Program-made: the position numbers and the translations under genes | Assembly: GCA_008330645.1 (NCBI GenBank) | Contig: VLTN01000055.1 | Coordinates: 175,327 to 239,326, forward strand | Direction of reading: 5' to 3' | DNA from: Cafeteria roenbergensis | Taxonomy: Eukaryota; Sar; Bigyra; Bicosoecida; Cafeteriaceae | DNA: 64,000 nucleotides | Notes under the pieces: generated by a model | What the model was told of the DNA's origin: nothing | What the model saw: only the letters and a program-made list of their open reading frames with translations | The model's database searches: none | Shown here: piece after piece, positions 49,635-59,800 of the stretch | How positions within the stretch are numbered: position 1 is the stretch's first letter | Layout of the letters: each line of letters starts with the position of its first letter

Positions 49635-51815
49635 ATGGACGAGGCTCCCCTTGACATTTCCCTGGACGAGGCGGTCGCGAAACTGCCACTAGCGCAGAAC
49701 TCGGCGGCGGCCGCCTCGGCCGCGGCGCCGCGCCCGGCCCTCTTCACGGCGGACGAATGCCTGGGCGAGGGCAGTGCCGACGCCATACTTAGCACATGGC
49801 CCGAGCTGGGCCGTCAATTTCAGCGGGCGGGCAGGCTTACGCGTGTCGGCTGGCTAGTCAAGATCCTTCACGTCATGGATCAGCTGCACCTTCCCAAAGC
49901 GACACGGAGCGAAACCCCGCGCACCGCACGCGCCCCTGCGCCCCCACGCACACGGGAGCGTGGGCTGGCGGGGGCGGGGGTCGCAGCGGCGCCGTCCGCG
50001 GCGGCAACGCGGGCCTCAGCGGCCGAGACAGGGTCGCGAGCGCGCGCAGCTCCCGAGCGGTCGTTGTCGGCAGAGCTCTATGGCGACATCGTCACGATGC
50101 AGGTTCGCGCCGTCACGGTTTCCCTCACCCACTCGACAGGGCAGGGTCCCATCGCAGCGGACCTGACGGCAGGCTTCGCTGCGCTCGCGCAGCCGCCTGT
50201 GGGGCAGTCATTCGACAGCGCGGCCGACTGTTGCGACGTGCTGGCCACAGTGGCCTGCAAAGCCGTGTCGCGGGCACAGTCCGACGAGGTTGCGAAACGC
50301 GTGCGGCTCGTACTCCATGCGGCCATCGGGCATGCGCTCCTCACAGAGGGCGGGACCATCGATGAGGTACCCGCCGACGTGGACCTCGCCCGCACGACAG
50401 CGACCGTCGCGGAACTTGCCCGGAGCAGACTGCTGGGACACGACGCAACGCGGCAGGACCTGCCGGCCTCGCCTGCTCACTCGGTGAGACCGCCTGAGCC
50501 TGCGCGCGAGGCACTGGCCGCGCACTCACCGTTTGCGCTCACCCCACAGAGGGGCCTGGACAGCGAAATGGACCCCTGGCCGGCCGCGCGGGCCGAAGGA
50601 GGCATCTGGCGAGAAATCGCGTCACCGGCGCGACCACCCCGAACAACAGGTGAGCTGAAATCTTGCTTGGCAGATGCAGGGACCCTTGCTTACCTGACGG
50701 GACTCCTCCACGTGCCCTCACCGAAGATGGCGGCGCTCGTTGCAGTCGCGACTGGCGTTGGCATAACGAGCGTCCCTGAGAGCGTGGTAACGACGCTTCT
50801 CGAGACCTCGCCCCTTGCTGATTCCACATGCGTCCTTCGCACGGTGGTCGAGGCGGCCGCGAGGGCCGAAACTCCGCCCTCCCCTTCCCCGGTGGGCGGC
50901 TTCCGGACGGCGGTCGAGGACCAGCTCCACGCTGTGGCAGCTGCCTGGGTAGCAGCGGGCGCGCCACCCCCGATCAAGCGGGTACAGGACTTGTTCGTCG
51001 CGGCGCTGGCAACGCTGGCGGCGCAGCGGACAAAGACTAAGCACCTGCTGGCGCAGGAGATCCAAGAGCACCCGTGGTCAGTGACGGTCGAAGCCCTGGA
51101 GTACCTCTGGGCATCGGATTCCGAGGCGGCGCTGCGTGCAGCTGTCACAGCCGTGGCCGCCTCGGCGTTTGACTGGCGAACGGCAGGCATCCCAGTGGGC
51201 CCGGCCGCATTTGCCGTTGTCCTGGCGGCAACGGCAGTGGCGCTGGTGGACCCCGCGGACGGAGAGGGAGCTGAGCTGCGGCTCCTGCTGGACGAAGCTC
51301 TTCCAGACGCAGAGCTCATGCCCCGACCCGCCCTTCGGGGCTCGGGTCCGCGGGTTCACGACCGAGTCCTCCGGTATGCAGACCGGCGGGAGGCGCGCCG
51401 GGCCCGGCCCACGGCAGAGCGACGAGGCCGGGCGGCGCCCCGCCAGGCAGCAGTCGCTGCGTGGGCGGCGGCACCGTCCGCTCCGGCGACAAAAGCAACG
51501 CCCGCGCAGCCGCGGCGGCAGAAGAAGCCCTCTTCCTCGCTGACGGGGCAGTTCACAGCGCTGCTCGGAATGTCGCCATCGGACTTCATGTCGTCCTTGT
51601 GGCGGCGCACGGGGGCGTCGGGGCGTCCTCCGATGCTGATCCCTGCTCTGGCAGAGGGCAAGATGGCACATGTGCTCAAAGGGGGCCTGACGGCGAACGC
51701 GCTGGCGGAGGCAATTGCTGGCGCGCTTGGGCTGGGTGACGACCCTCCGGGATCGCCCGCAGACAAGTGGGCGTTGCTCCGCCAGCGGCTCGGACTGGGT
51801 TTTCCCGAGGCCTGA
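49635..51815 (+). CDS. Gag-like protein of the YR retrotransposon (726 aa)
   Basis: Ala/Arg-rich protein without a recognised zinc knuckle, in the first position of the element, where a nucleocapsid-like protein is expected. The C-terminus has a helical segment (LIPALAEGKMAHVLKGGLTA). It overlaps the next frame by 49 bp. Assignment is by position. Confidence 0.6.
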   Translation: MDEAPLDISLDEAVAKLPLAQNSAAAASAAAPRPALFTADECLGEGSADAILSTWPELGRQFQRAGRLTRVGWLVKILHVMDQLHLPKATRSETPRTARAPAPPRTRERGLAGAGVAAAPSAAATRASAAETGSRARAAPERSLSAELYGDIVTMQVRAVTVSLTHSTGQGPIAADLTAGFAALAQPPVGQSFDSAADCCDVLATVACKAVSRAQSDEVAKRVRLVLHAAIGHALLTEGGTIDEVPADVDLARTTATVAELARSRLLGHDATRQDLPASPAHSVRPPEPAREALAAHSPFALTPQRGLDSEMDPWPAARAEGGIWREIASPARPPRTTGELKSCLADAGTLAYLTGLLHVPSPKMAALVAVATGVGITSVPESVVTTLLETSPLADSTCVLRTVVEAAARAETPPSPSPVGGFRTAVEDQLHAVAAAWVAAGAPPPIKRVQDLFVAALATLAAQRTKTKHLLAQEIQEHPWSVTVEALEYLWASDSEAALRAAVTAVAASAFDWRTAGIPVGPAAFAVVLAATAVALVDPADGEGAELRLLLDEALPDAELMPRPALRGSGPRVHDRVLRYADRREARRARPTAERRGRAAPRQAAVAAWAAAPSAPATKATPAQPRRQKKPSSSLTGQFTALLGMSPSDFMSSLWRRTGASGRPPMLIPALAEGKMAHVLKGGLTANALAEAIAGALGLGDDPPGSPADKWALLRQRLGLGFPEA

Positions 51816-54310
51816 GCCAACAGGGACGGCGTGATCGGGCTCTGCACGGTCACGTCTGGCTCAGGCCTCATGGCCCTCCATCGCGGCGGGGTCTGAGGTC
51901 GGGGGACGACGTGACCGGCGCGGAACCGCCGCAGGTGGGAAGCCGACAGCGTCCTGAACGGTGGAGGCCGGACCTCTCGCGGCTAGACCCTGCAGCCCCC
52001 CCGTTCTTTCCCGACGCGTGGCGGCCCGGGCCGCGGCAGCGCGAGAAGGGACGACGGAGGCGGAGATGGCCCAGCCAAAAGAACAAACGGCGGGGGCGGG
52101 GGCGGAACCCAGGCGCGGGCGGAAGGCGTCGCCGCCGCGGCAACCGGCTCACGACCACCTTCACGCCGCGGACCGAAGACCACAGAGCTGCGCGCTGGGC
52201 TCCGGCGCCGGCACGGGACCAACCGTTGCCGACGCTGGAGCTGGCGAGGCGGTACCTACGCGCCCTTCGCCATCGGTACGACCCCCCGCGTCCGAAGCGG
52301 CAGGTGCGCTCAGCGACGGGGCGGATATGGGCCGCTTCGGATGAGACGGGCCTACGTCAATACCAACGGGCGCGGCGCCTTCTTTCACTGATGGGGATGG
52401 ACCCAGAACGGGTAGCGCCGCATCAGCTGCGGGCGGCCTTGGAGCGCCTGCGTGCCTCCGGGGTGCTGCAGCAAGCAGTCGATGCTGCGCGTAACGCGGT
52501 AGCACTGGATCCCGGGGCGGCAGCGGCGGACGGGTTTCTCCACACTGCTCTGGCGGCGCACCCCATCCTCTGGGGAACAGACGGAGCTGCCGGAGGGATT
52601 AACCCAGTCAGCGTGCTTGAGCTGCTGAGACCCGTGTCGCGGCGCTGGCGGGAACCGTTTGCGACGGCCCTGATCGGCGCGGACACGGCCGTGGTGGAAC
52701 CAGTACGGCCGCGTGGCCGTCCACCCAACTATCGGTCGCCCGGGTTCACGGAGGCGCAGTTGGAGAGCGCTCTGGCGGACGAAGTCGCGCGCGGCTGGTC
52801 GCTGCCGGTGCCATCGGACTGGCCCAAGCAACTCCTGCGCCGCACGGCCCCCTGTAAGCTGGTGCCCAAGTCAGGCCTGGGAGCAGACGGCCGGCCCCGG
52901 GCACGAATGGTCCAGGACAACTCAGCATCGGCGGCCCCCGCGGCCCTCCGCGGAGTGAACTCACGAGTAGACACATCGTTCCTCGAGTTCCCGAAGGTCC
53001 CATCGGCCGCGGAGCTGTGCCAGCTTATCGCTGACATGGAGGACAAGCATAACGGACCCTTGTTCCTGGCGCCCATGGACATCCAGGCCGCCTACAGACA
53101 GCTGTCGGCGGGGGCGGGAGCCACGCCCCTGCTGACCATAGCCTCGGGAAAGGTCACCCTTATGAACGTGGCGCTGCCGATGGGTGCGAGGTTCAGCGCG
53201 TCCGCGCTGTGCGCAGCCACGGCAGCGCTAGGAGACGCCTTGCGCACGGACCACACGGGGGTGGCCGTGTACGCGGACGACATCTTGCTGGTGTCGGCCT
53301 GCGACGAGGCGGGCGCTCGCGCGGACCGGGATCGTGCGGCGGAACTCTGCGGGCAGCTTGGCTTACCAGTGGCCGTGGAGAAATGCCCACCCCCGGCCCA
53401 TGTGGCGGACTACGTGGGGCTGCGCTTCTCCTCCCGACCGGGCTTGACGCTGGTGTCGGTGAAACCATCCACCCTACAGAAGCTCTTGGGGGCACTGGAC
53501 TCAGTCCGAGCCGGAGGTCGCATCTCCGTCTCGGTCCACGAACCGATGCTGGGACGAGCCTACTGGCTCTCCTGCCTGTGCCTGCCCATCAAGACATGGA
53601 TTCGACGGCTGGCCCAAGAGATCGTTCCGGCGGCACGTGCGCCTCGTCGCCGGTTTCGCTGGACAAGCCGAGCTGAAAGCGCTGCGAAGGCCTTGTCCAG
53701 GCTGCTCCACCGATCTCCCTCAGTGCGGGTCCGGGACGTGGCGGACCGAGCCCGCGGGCCCGACCCTAGGCCGAAGTATCTGCTTGCCACAGACGCCTGT
53801 GGGCAAGCGGGCGGAGCGGTGCTGATAGACCTGCATGATCCGGGATCTCCGTGGCAGGTGGCCCGCTTCGAGTGGCCGGAACACATTGGATCGAGCACCC
53901 GCTCCGAGCTGCTGACCGCGACGCGTGCGCTCCAGCACTTCAGGCACCAGGTTGCGGGGACGTCCGTGCACCTCTTGACCGACAACGTGGCCACTCAGGC
54001 TGTGTCGTCAAGGTTCCGGGCATCGCTCTCGGCCGGGCACGCCGATGACCTGGCCGAGGAGCTTGCCGAGTTCCTGCTGCACAACCGGGTGCGCCTAGAT
54101 GCGAGCCACATCGCTGGCGTTGACAATATCTGTGCTGACCGCCTGAGCCGCCTTCCCCCGCAGGTGGCCATCGAGGGGCCCTTGTGGAAGCTGGGTACGA
54201 GGTGTCTTTCGACGGCTGCGAGCTCTTTCTGCGCGACTGCGCCGCCTGCGTGGCCCAAGCTCGTGCTGCCACCGACGGTCGTCCCGGTGGACGAGCCACA
54301 CGGCTGCTGA
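51767..54310 (+). CDS. Reverse transcriptase - RNase H of the YR retrotransposon (847 aa)
   Basis: An Arg-rich N-terminus precedes RT motifs: CKLVPKSGLGADGRPRARMV, FLAPMDIQAAYRQL, LPMGARFSAS and VAVYADDILLVSA (catalytic YADD, about residue 500). RNase H follows: LLATDACGQAGGAVLID (about 672), SSTRSELLTATRALQHF, LLTDNVATQAV and the final DASHIAGVDNICADRLSR. The layout is that of DIRS-type elements. It overlaps the recombinase frame by 127 bp. Confidence 0.88.
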   Translation: MGVAPPAARTGFSRGLSQQGRRDRALHGHVWLRPHGPPSRRGLRSGDDVTGAEPPQVGSRQRPERWRPDLSRLDPAAPPFFPDAWRPGPRQREKGRRRRRWPSQKNKRRGRGRNPGAGGRRRRRGNRLTTTFTPRTEDHRAARWAPAPARDQPLPTLELARRYLRALRHRYDPPRPKRQVRSATGRIWAASDETGLRQYQRARRLLSLMGMDPERVAPHQLRAALERLRASGVLQQAVDAARNAVALDPGAAAADGFLHTALAAHPILWGTDGAAGGINPVSVLELLRPVSRRWREPFATALIGADTAVVEPVRPRGRPPNYRSPGFTEAQLESALADEVARGWSLPVPSDWPKQLLRRTAPCKLVPKSGLGADGRPRARMVQDNSASAAPAALRGVNSRVDTSFLEFPKVPSAAELCQLIADMEDKHNGPLFLAPMDIQAAYRQLSAGAGATPLLTIASGKVTLMNVALPMGARFSASALCAATAALGDALRTDHTGVAVYADDILLVSACDEAGARADRDRAAELCGQLGLPVAVEKCPPPAHVADYVGLRFSSRPGLTLVSVKPSTLQKLLGALDSVRAGGRISVSVHEPMLGRAYWLSCLCLPIKTWIRRLAQEIVPAARAPRRRFRWTSRAESAAKALSRLLHRSPSVRVRDVADRARGPDPRPKYLLATDACGQAGGAVLIDLHDPGSPWQVARFEWPEHIGSSTRSELLTATRALQHFRHQVAGTSVHLLTDNVATQAVSSRFRASLSAGHADDLAEELAEFLLHNRVRLDASHIAGVDNICADRLSRLPPQVAIEGPLWKLGTRCLSTAASSFCATAPPAWPKLVLPPTVVPVDEPHGC

Positions 54311-55299
54311 GCGTCCTGGACCGGGACGGCAACTCCCACGTGTTCGCGGCCATGCTGGCCCTCACGGACGTTAGAACAGGCCGGCCCACGGTGGTGGCGG
54401 CTGTCAGGGCGTGGCGAGCGCTCTGCGCAGCAAAGGGCGCGAGGTTTCCCCGCTCGGGGCGGATCACGCTGGCGGCAGCGTCGATCTTCGCCCGGGCGCT
54501 AATGGCGGGAGACACGGACTTGTCCCCGTCGAGCCTGGTCAGCTACCTCTTCGCGGTGAGAAGGTTCGCTCGGTTCGCCTTTGACGAGGCAGACGACCCG
54601 ATGTCGGACAAGCACTCGGCCATCAAGCTCATCGTGGCACGCATGAATCGCATGGCCGAGCCCAAGTTTGACGCCCGCATTCCCTTCGGCCCTTCCACGA
54701 TCATGGCTGCGGCGTCAGACCCATACACCGACCTAGCGATTCGGACGGTGTGTGCGATAGCCTGGGACGGCCTCTGCCGCCTCGGCAGCCTGTTGGAGGA
54801 GGCGTGCCCTGCCGGGCGTCGAGCACTCCAAATCCAGGCGCTCACGCTGCATGAAGGTTCAAGCTGGCCGGCATACTCGGTGACGATCCAAGACAAAATG
54901 TCACCAAAAGGCGAGCGCGTGACCGTTTCGGCGGATCCCGCCTCGGCGTTCTACAACCCGGCGTCCTGCGGCTCCCCGTTTCTGGTGCGCGAATACGTCA
55001 GGGCGCGAGCGAGGCGCGGGCCGGGTCCCGCTTGGCTGACCAAGACGGGGCTTGCGGTGACGAAGCGTATGGTGACGGAGCTGGTGGCCCGCCACCGCCG
55101 CGACGACCACCCGACGACGGGGCACGCCTTCCGCATCTCGGGCGCCACTTGGCTTTACACCTCAAGGAAGGCGTCAGTCGTACGCATCGCAAGCCTGGGA
55201 CGATGGCACAATCCTGCCAGTGTAGTCTCATACATCAGAGAGAACGCACCGTTTCTCTTACGCGAGGAGGATGCGACCGGGAGACGACACCATTTCTGA
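54184..55299 (+). CDS. Tyrosine recombinase of the YR retrotransposon (371 aa)
   Basis: A helical N-terminal core-binding part (about 40-150) precedes a catalytic domain with Arg in GLCRLGSLLEE (about 197), the H-x-x-R motif in GHAFRISGATWL (about 314), the second His/Trp position in LGRWHNPASV, and the Tyr nucleophile in VVSYIREN (about 349). It integrates a circular DNA copy by strand exchange in place of an integrase. Confidence 0.88.
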   Translation: MEAGYEVSFDGCELFLRDCAACVAQARAATDGRPGGRATRLLSVLDRDGNSHVFAAMLALTDVRTGRPTVVAAVRAWRALCAAKGARFPRSGRITLAAASIFARALMAGDTDLSPSSLVSYLFAVRRFARFAFDEADDPMSDKHSAIKLIVARMNRMAEPKFDARIPFGPSTIMAAASDPYTDLAIRTVCAIAWDGLCRLGSLLEEACPAGRRALQIQALTLHEGSSWPAYSVTIQDKMSPKGERVTVSADPASAFYNPASCGSPFLVREYVRARARRGPGPAWLTKTGLAVTKRMVTELVARHRRDDHPTTGHAFRISGATWLYTSRKASVVRIASLGRWHNPASVVSYIRENAPFLLREEDATGRRHHF

Positions 55300-55627
55300 C
55301 CCACAGGCGCAACCTCCTCGCCGCTCCGGCGTGCCGCACCTCCCGTCCCGGCAGGCAGCGGCACGCGGCACCCTCCTCCATACCCTCAACCTTGTTCTAC
55401 GGAGGGTGCCCAGTGGCCATTCAATCAATGGGTGGCGCGGAGGCAGGCTGGGAGGTGGCTTGCGAGGTTTCAGTGCCCCTGTGGGTGCAGACTCCGAGCA
55501 AGGCACTGCCACTCCTAGCCTGCTGGCGCCGGACACCTAACAGGTGCTCATTTGGCCACTGCTGGATGCGTGATCACCATTCCCTACGATCACACGCACC
55601 AGGGCGAATCGGAGGCGTTGCCGGACA
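55300..55627 (+). repeat. YR retrotransposon 3' noncoding region and right end (B part)
   Basis: From about 55441 (CAGGCTGGGAGGTGG) it matches the last part of the derivatives. The stretch before that is unique, and no second A part is seen. Confidence 0.75.
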
Positions 55628-55743
55628 TGATGCGCAGCATGTCGTCGTGGTGCAGCACCATCTTGCGCTGCCAGGGCGCCTGGACTTGCCCGTTCGCGAG
55701 CTTCACCACCCCGTCGCCGTACAGGCACCTGCGGAGCTTGGCC
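55628..55743 (-). mobile_element. LINE 3' part, right piece after the YR insertion
   Basis: Continues 48134-49297; ends at the same 5' truncation as 15982. Confidence 0.9.
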
Positions 55744-56855
55744 CGCAGCCACCCCGGCAGCTGATGTTTGGCGGCAGGGGCGCGGGCGATCGTGCTCCGC
55801 GAGGTCTCGCGTTGCCTGCCGATCCCGGGACGTGGTTGTCCTCGTCTCTTCTGCCCGGCTCATCGACGCCTCCGGAAGAACTGGATGCTTGCCCGTCCGC
55901 GAATTGAATCGCCCTGCCGGGCAGGCCCGAATGCGCGACAATCGCCAAGGCCGAAGCACGAGACGACTCTCCCCAATCGCGACGCCACGCTGAGCGCAAT
56001 TCCTACTCCGTGCCCCGGGCAACCTCGTGCCCCCACGGCCTCTGTGCGCAAGGCCTAGTCCCTTCCGTTCTCTGTCCATTGCAGGACGCGTGGGTCCTGG
56101 CAGCACGCCGAGTCGTCGACTCCAGCCAACTGAAGCCATGAGCCTCCACCAGCCGATCCTATTCGCTTATGCCTTCGGCCAGGCATCGCTTGCCCACCGT
56201 CCTCGGAAACAGCTGTGGCTGGGCTGAGCCCCGAAGCATCGCGAAGGAGACGCAGCATCTGCCACTCGCTACCTCCTCGTGTGCTCCGCGGGGCGGTGGG
56301 CGAGCACCGCAAGCCGAGTGCTGGGCATAGACTGCACAGGTTCACGACAATGCGCTGATTGCCCACCCGAAATTCCTGGCCGCGTCTCCCATGCTCTGGG
56401 GCGGGGCTTGCGGCGGCGGCGCCTCCGGCGGGGTTGCCTCCCCATCCAGCGCGATTTCAGGGTCCTGGCCCCCAACATTTGCTTTGATGCAACAAAAGTC
56501 TCGCAGGGGAGGGAGTGGGCGCTGGGTGTGGGGCTGGAGCGGTCCTGGGGCGGTTGGAGAGCCTGCGCGACAGCGGCGACAAGCAGTGCCTGTGCTTCGC
56601 AACGCCCGCCAAACGCGCAAGCCACACTCAAGCACGACCACACCATGCGCCATGCGCGAAAACAAGTATTGCCGGATCTGCGGGTCGACTGGGCGATGAC
56701 CGGGCTGCAGGCGCGGCCCTGTTCGGCCGGCCGTGCGTTGTTGGTTTGCTCGCGGTTCTGCTGGAATTCGCTGGCTCTGCTCTCGACTGATTCCGGCAGA
56801 GTTACAGGCCAGCACAAAAACGTGACGACGGCGAACTAGCCGAGCGCACTCGCCT
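55744..56855. other. Duplicated noncoding segment upstream of ATPase copy 2
   Basis: Same as 15983-17094, shifted by 39761 bp. No gene recognised. Confidence 0.5.
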
Positions 56856-59800
56856 TTGCTGCGCCCGCGGACTCCCGGAGGCCGCCCGCGACGCCGAAAG
56901 GCCCACAGAGGGCAACCTTCCCCGCTTTTTGCCGAGCTTGCCATGCTAGCGCGGGGCTCACGGGGCGCAGCGCGGGCGTGGCGGGCTGTGCTGCCTCCAA
57001 GCGCCCGGACGGCCGCTGCGGTTCGGCAGCCTTGGGCCCAGCCAGTCGCCGTCCTGAGCGGCGCAGGCGAGCCCCTGTGCCGCACCCTTTGGAGCGCAGG
57101 TCCCTCGGTGCTTCGCGACAGCACGGGCGGCGCGCGGCCCGTCCTGGTGCGCCCTCTGAGCTCCGCGGCGTCGGAGACTGACTCCCACCCGTTTGCGACT
57201 AAAGCCGAGCGTTGGGCTGCCAACCACCTGACCCAGGAGGAAGCCGGAACCGACGCCATCGATTTAGCCCTCGGGGTACTCTCGTTGTCCTCCGTCTCGC
57301 CGGAAGTCGCCCGCGATCGGGTGGAGCTTGTGCAGGCCTTTTTCACGTTCATCACGAGGCTGCGTGCCGCCAAGGGGCTCCGCTCTGCCAACAACGAGGA
57401 CATCGTCGAGCTGCTTGGAAGGCTCGGCACCGCCAGCATGGAGCTCGCCCACTGCACCGACATTGACGCCGTGCTTCAGCATGCCGGGGTGACTCTGGCA
57501 ATGCCCGGCGGCGAGGCGCAGCTGGCCAAGTGGCACCGGCTGGGCCACCTGCAGTCCGTGGCCGGAGGCTTCGCGGAGGTCATGGCCAAGCCGTCCACCA
57601 TGAGAACAGTGAAGGACCACGCCAAGGAGTTGCTCTTGGAGGCCAAGCGCGAGGCCGAGGAGCAGGCCGCGAAGGAAAAGCGCGAGGCCGAGGAGCAGGC
57701 CGCGAAGGAAAAGCGCGAGGCCGAGGAGCAGGCCGCGAAGGAAAAGCGCGAGGCCGAGGAGCAGGCCGAGAAGGCCAAGCGCGAGGCCGAAAAGAAGCAC
57801 AAGCGGGACTCTTTCGTGACGGCCATGAGCGCATTGGTTAAGTACTCAACGAACCATGTCCAGTCTGTTGACCTTGCAGACTACGACGAGCTAGAGGCTT
57901 CCAAGCTTGCGTGGAAGTCGCTCCGCACCGCGCAGTCTGACCGCAGGCTGTCCTTGTTCCTTGGCACGCAGCAGCGCACCGAGCTTGTGTCCGCCGTGTT
58001 CGAGAGCGTCTTCGACCTCGCCTTTCGAGAGCAACGAATGACGACCACGAATGTCAAGTTCCTGTCCGGCCCCAGGGGCTCTGGCAAGACCACGCTCGTT
58101 TGGAAGGCAGCCAAGGCGGCCGTCGACGCGATTCCGAGCTCTCGCGTTGCCGACGTTGTTGTGATCAAGCTCGACGGCCTGGCACTTAACTTTCTGTTTT
58201 CTGACGCCGACAACAAGGAAGGATTCATGCCACATCCTGTTGCATGCATCCAGTTCGCGATGTGGCAGGCAGGACTGCTGCGTGGCACTGAGCTGGAGTC
58301 CAGGATGGAGAGCAACCCTTGGGATCTGAATAGCTGGAAGCGCGGCTTTGACCCAGTGACTGAATCGGCCTCTTCGACGGCCGGTCGCCAAGTCCGCGTC
58401 TTCCTGATTGTGGACGAATTCCAGGAGTTCTTCAGGTACAGCGAGCTTGGCGACTTGTTCCGGACCCAGCTGACTGGCCTCATGACCGACTATCCTGACT
58501 TTGAGACGTTCGTCATGGGGTCCCCATCTGTCGGCCGGCAGGTGCTTCTTAACCCTAAGGCGATGCAGGACGATCCTCGCATCAAAGATTTCCCAGGTCT
58601 CAAGGGCCAAGTTGCCAGCGTCAACATCACCAAAATCAGCCAGCCAGCCAGACTGAATCGCTTCAGCGGTGACGAGGCTGTTCGCTTTGTGCTCTCATGC
58701 CTCCCAGAGCAGAAGGAGAGCACGCTGAGCGACATTCCTGGCATCGTGAACGAGCTTCTTGGAGAGCTGCAAGCCGAGCCGCCTGCGATTGCCGAGCAGC
58801 TGGACCAACTGCGCCAACGCCCAGCGTGGAAGCGTCTGACCTCGGTGTTTGACGAGTTACGTCCCACCGCGAGGCGGCTGGTGGAGTCCTTTGTCCATAC
58901 GGAACGAAGCGATGCGACATGGGATCCGATAGCGACGATGGAGCAAGCCGAGGCCGAAGCCTTCTGGCAAGCGGTGGCGCAACCCGTGACGAAGTTGCTA
59001 GTCACAGGATTGGCAACCATTCCTGTTGGAGCAGCTCCTCGGTCGGTCTCTTGGGCGCTGGGCGCGTCGATGCTGCCGCTGTTGAACGCTGAGTTCAAGG
59101 AGCTGTTCCAGCAGCGGGGCGTTGTCGATGATGCCAGAGTCGCAGCCGACGCCCTCGTCGACCAAGGCGTCCTCCGCCATTCCGAGGATGACAAGTTTTC
59201 GCTGAGCTCTAGCCTGATGCGGCTTCTCTCGCTGAGAGTGCTGGACCAGATGGGGTCCTGCGGGCTGCATCCCCGCCAGATTCTGGCCATGCTAGATGCC
59301 ACGGGTATGTCCGGTGAAGCCATGGAACTGCTCGCAGCCGAGGGCATATGTGAGACTGGGCCAGGGACCTTCCTGAGGCAATGCATGGATTCGCAGCCTC
59401 ACCTGCCGACTCGCAAAGCTGCCGATGACGCCAGCTCGTCCATATCTGGCTGGCTGAATGAGCTCAAGTCAGCCACTGTCACTGCAAAGGGGCAGGATGC
59501 TCCTCCGGCCAGTGAAACCTCCGCCGATTCCGCGGTTGGCCCGTCGGAGCCTGCCAAGTCGATTGCAGTGCAGCTCCTTCCGCCGCTCGATCTCAATGCA
59601 TCCGACGGCGGCCCAGCTCTCCCCATGGACACATTCTTCAAGGAGAAGCCAGACTTGTTTGGTGCCGACGCCGTCGCCGTGGCTGAGCGGGGCGAAAAGG
59701 ATGGCCCCAAGACTCGCCACATCATTCGCGTGCAGGTGAAGGTGTCGAGCGACATGGAAAAGCTAGAGACACTGTCTACGGGCGACGTGGCGAGGATTCT

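Larger units (their letters stand above)
49298..55627 (+). mobile_element. Tyrosine-recombinase retrotransposon (DIRS/Ngaro order), looks whole
   Basis: 6330 bp inserted in a LINE copy with no target duplication, as expected for recombinase-mediated insertion. Three overlapping open frames (gag-like, RT-RNase H, tyrosine recombinase) are each in a different phase from the one before. The left end begins GTTCGGTAACCGG and the right end finishes GCGTTGCCGGACA. Coordinates of the segmental duplication differ by exactly 6330 across it, confirming the borders. The coding frames look uninterrupted, so it is young. Confidence 0.9.
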
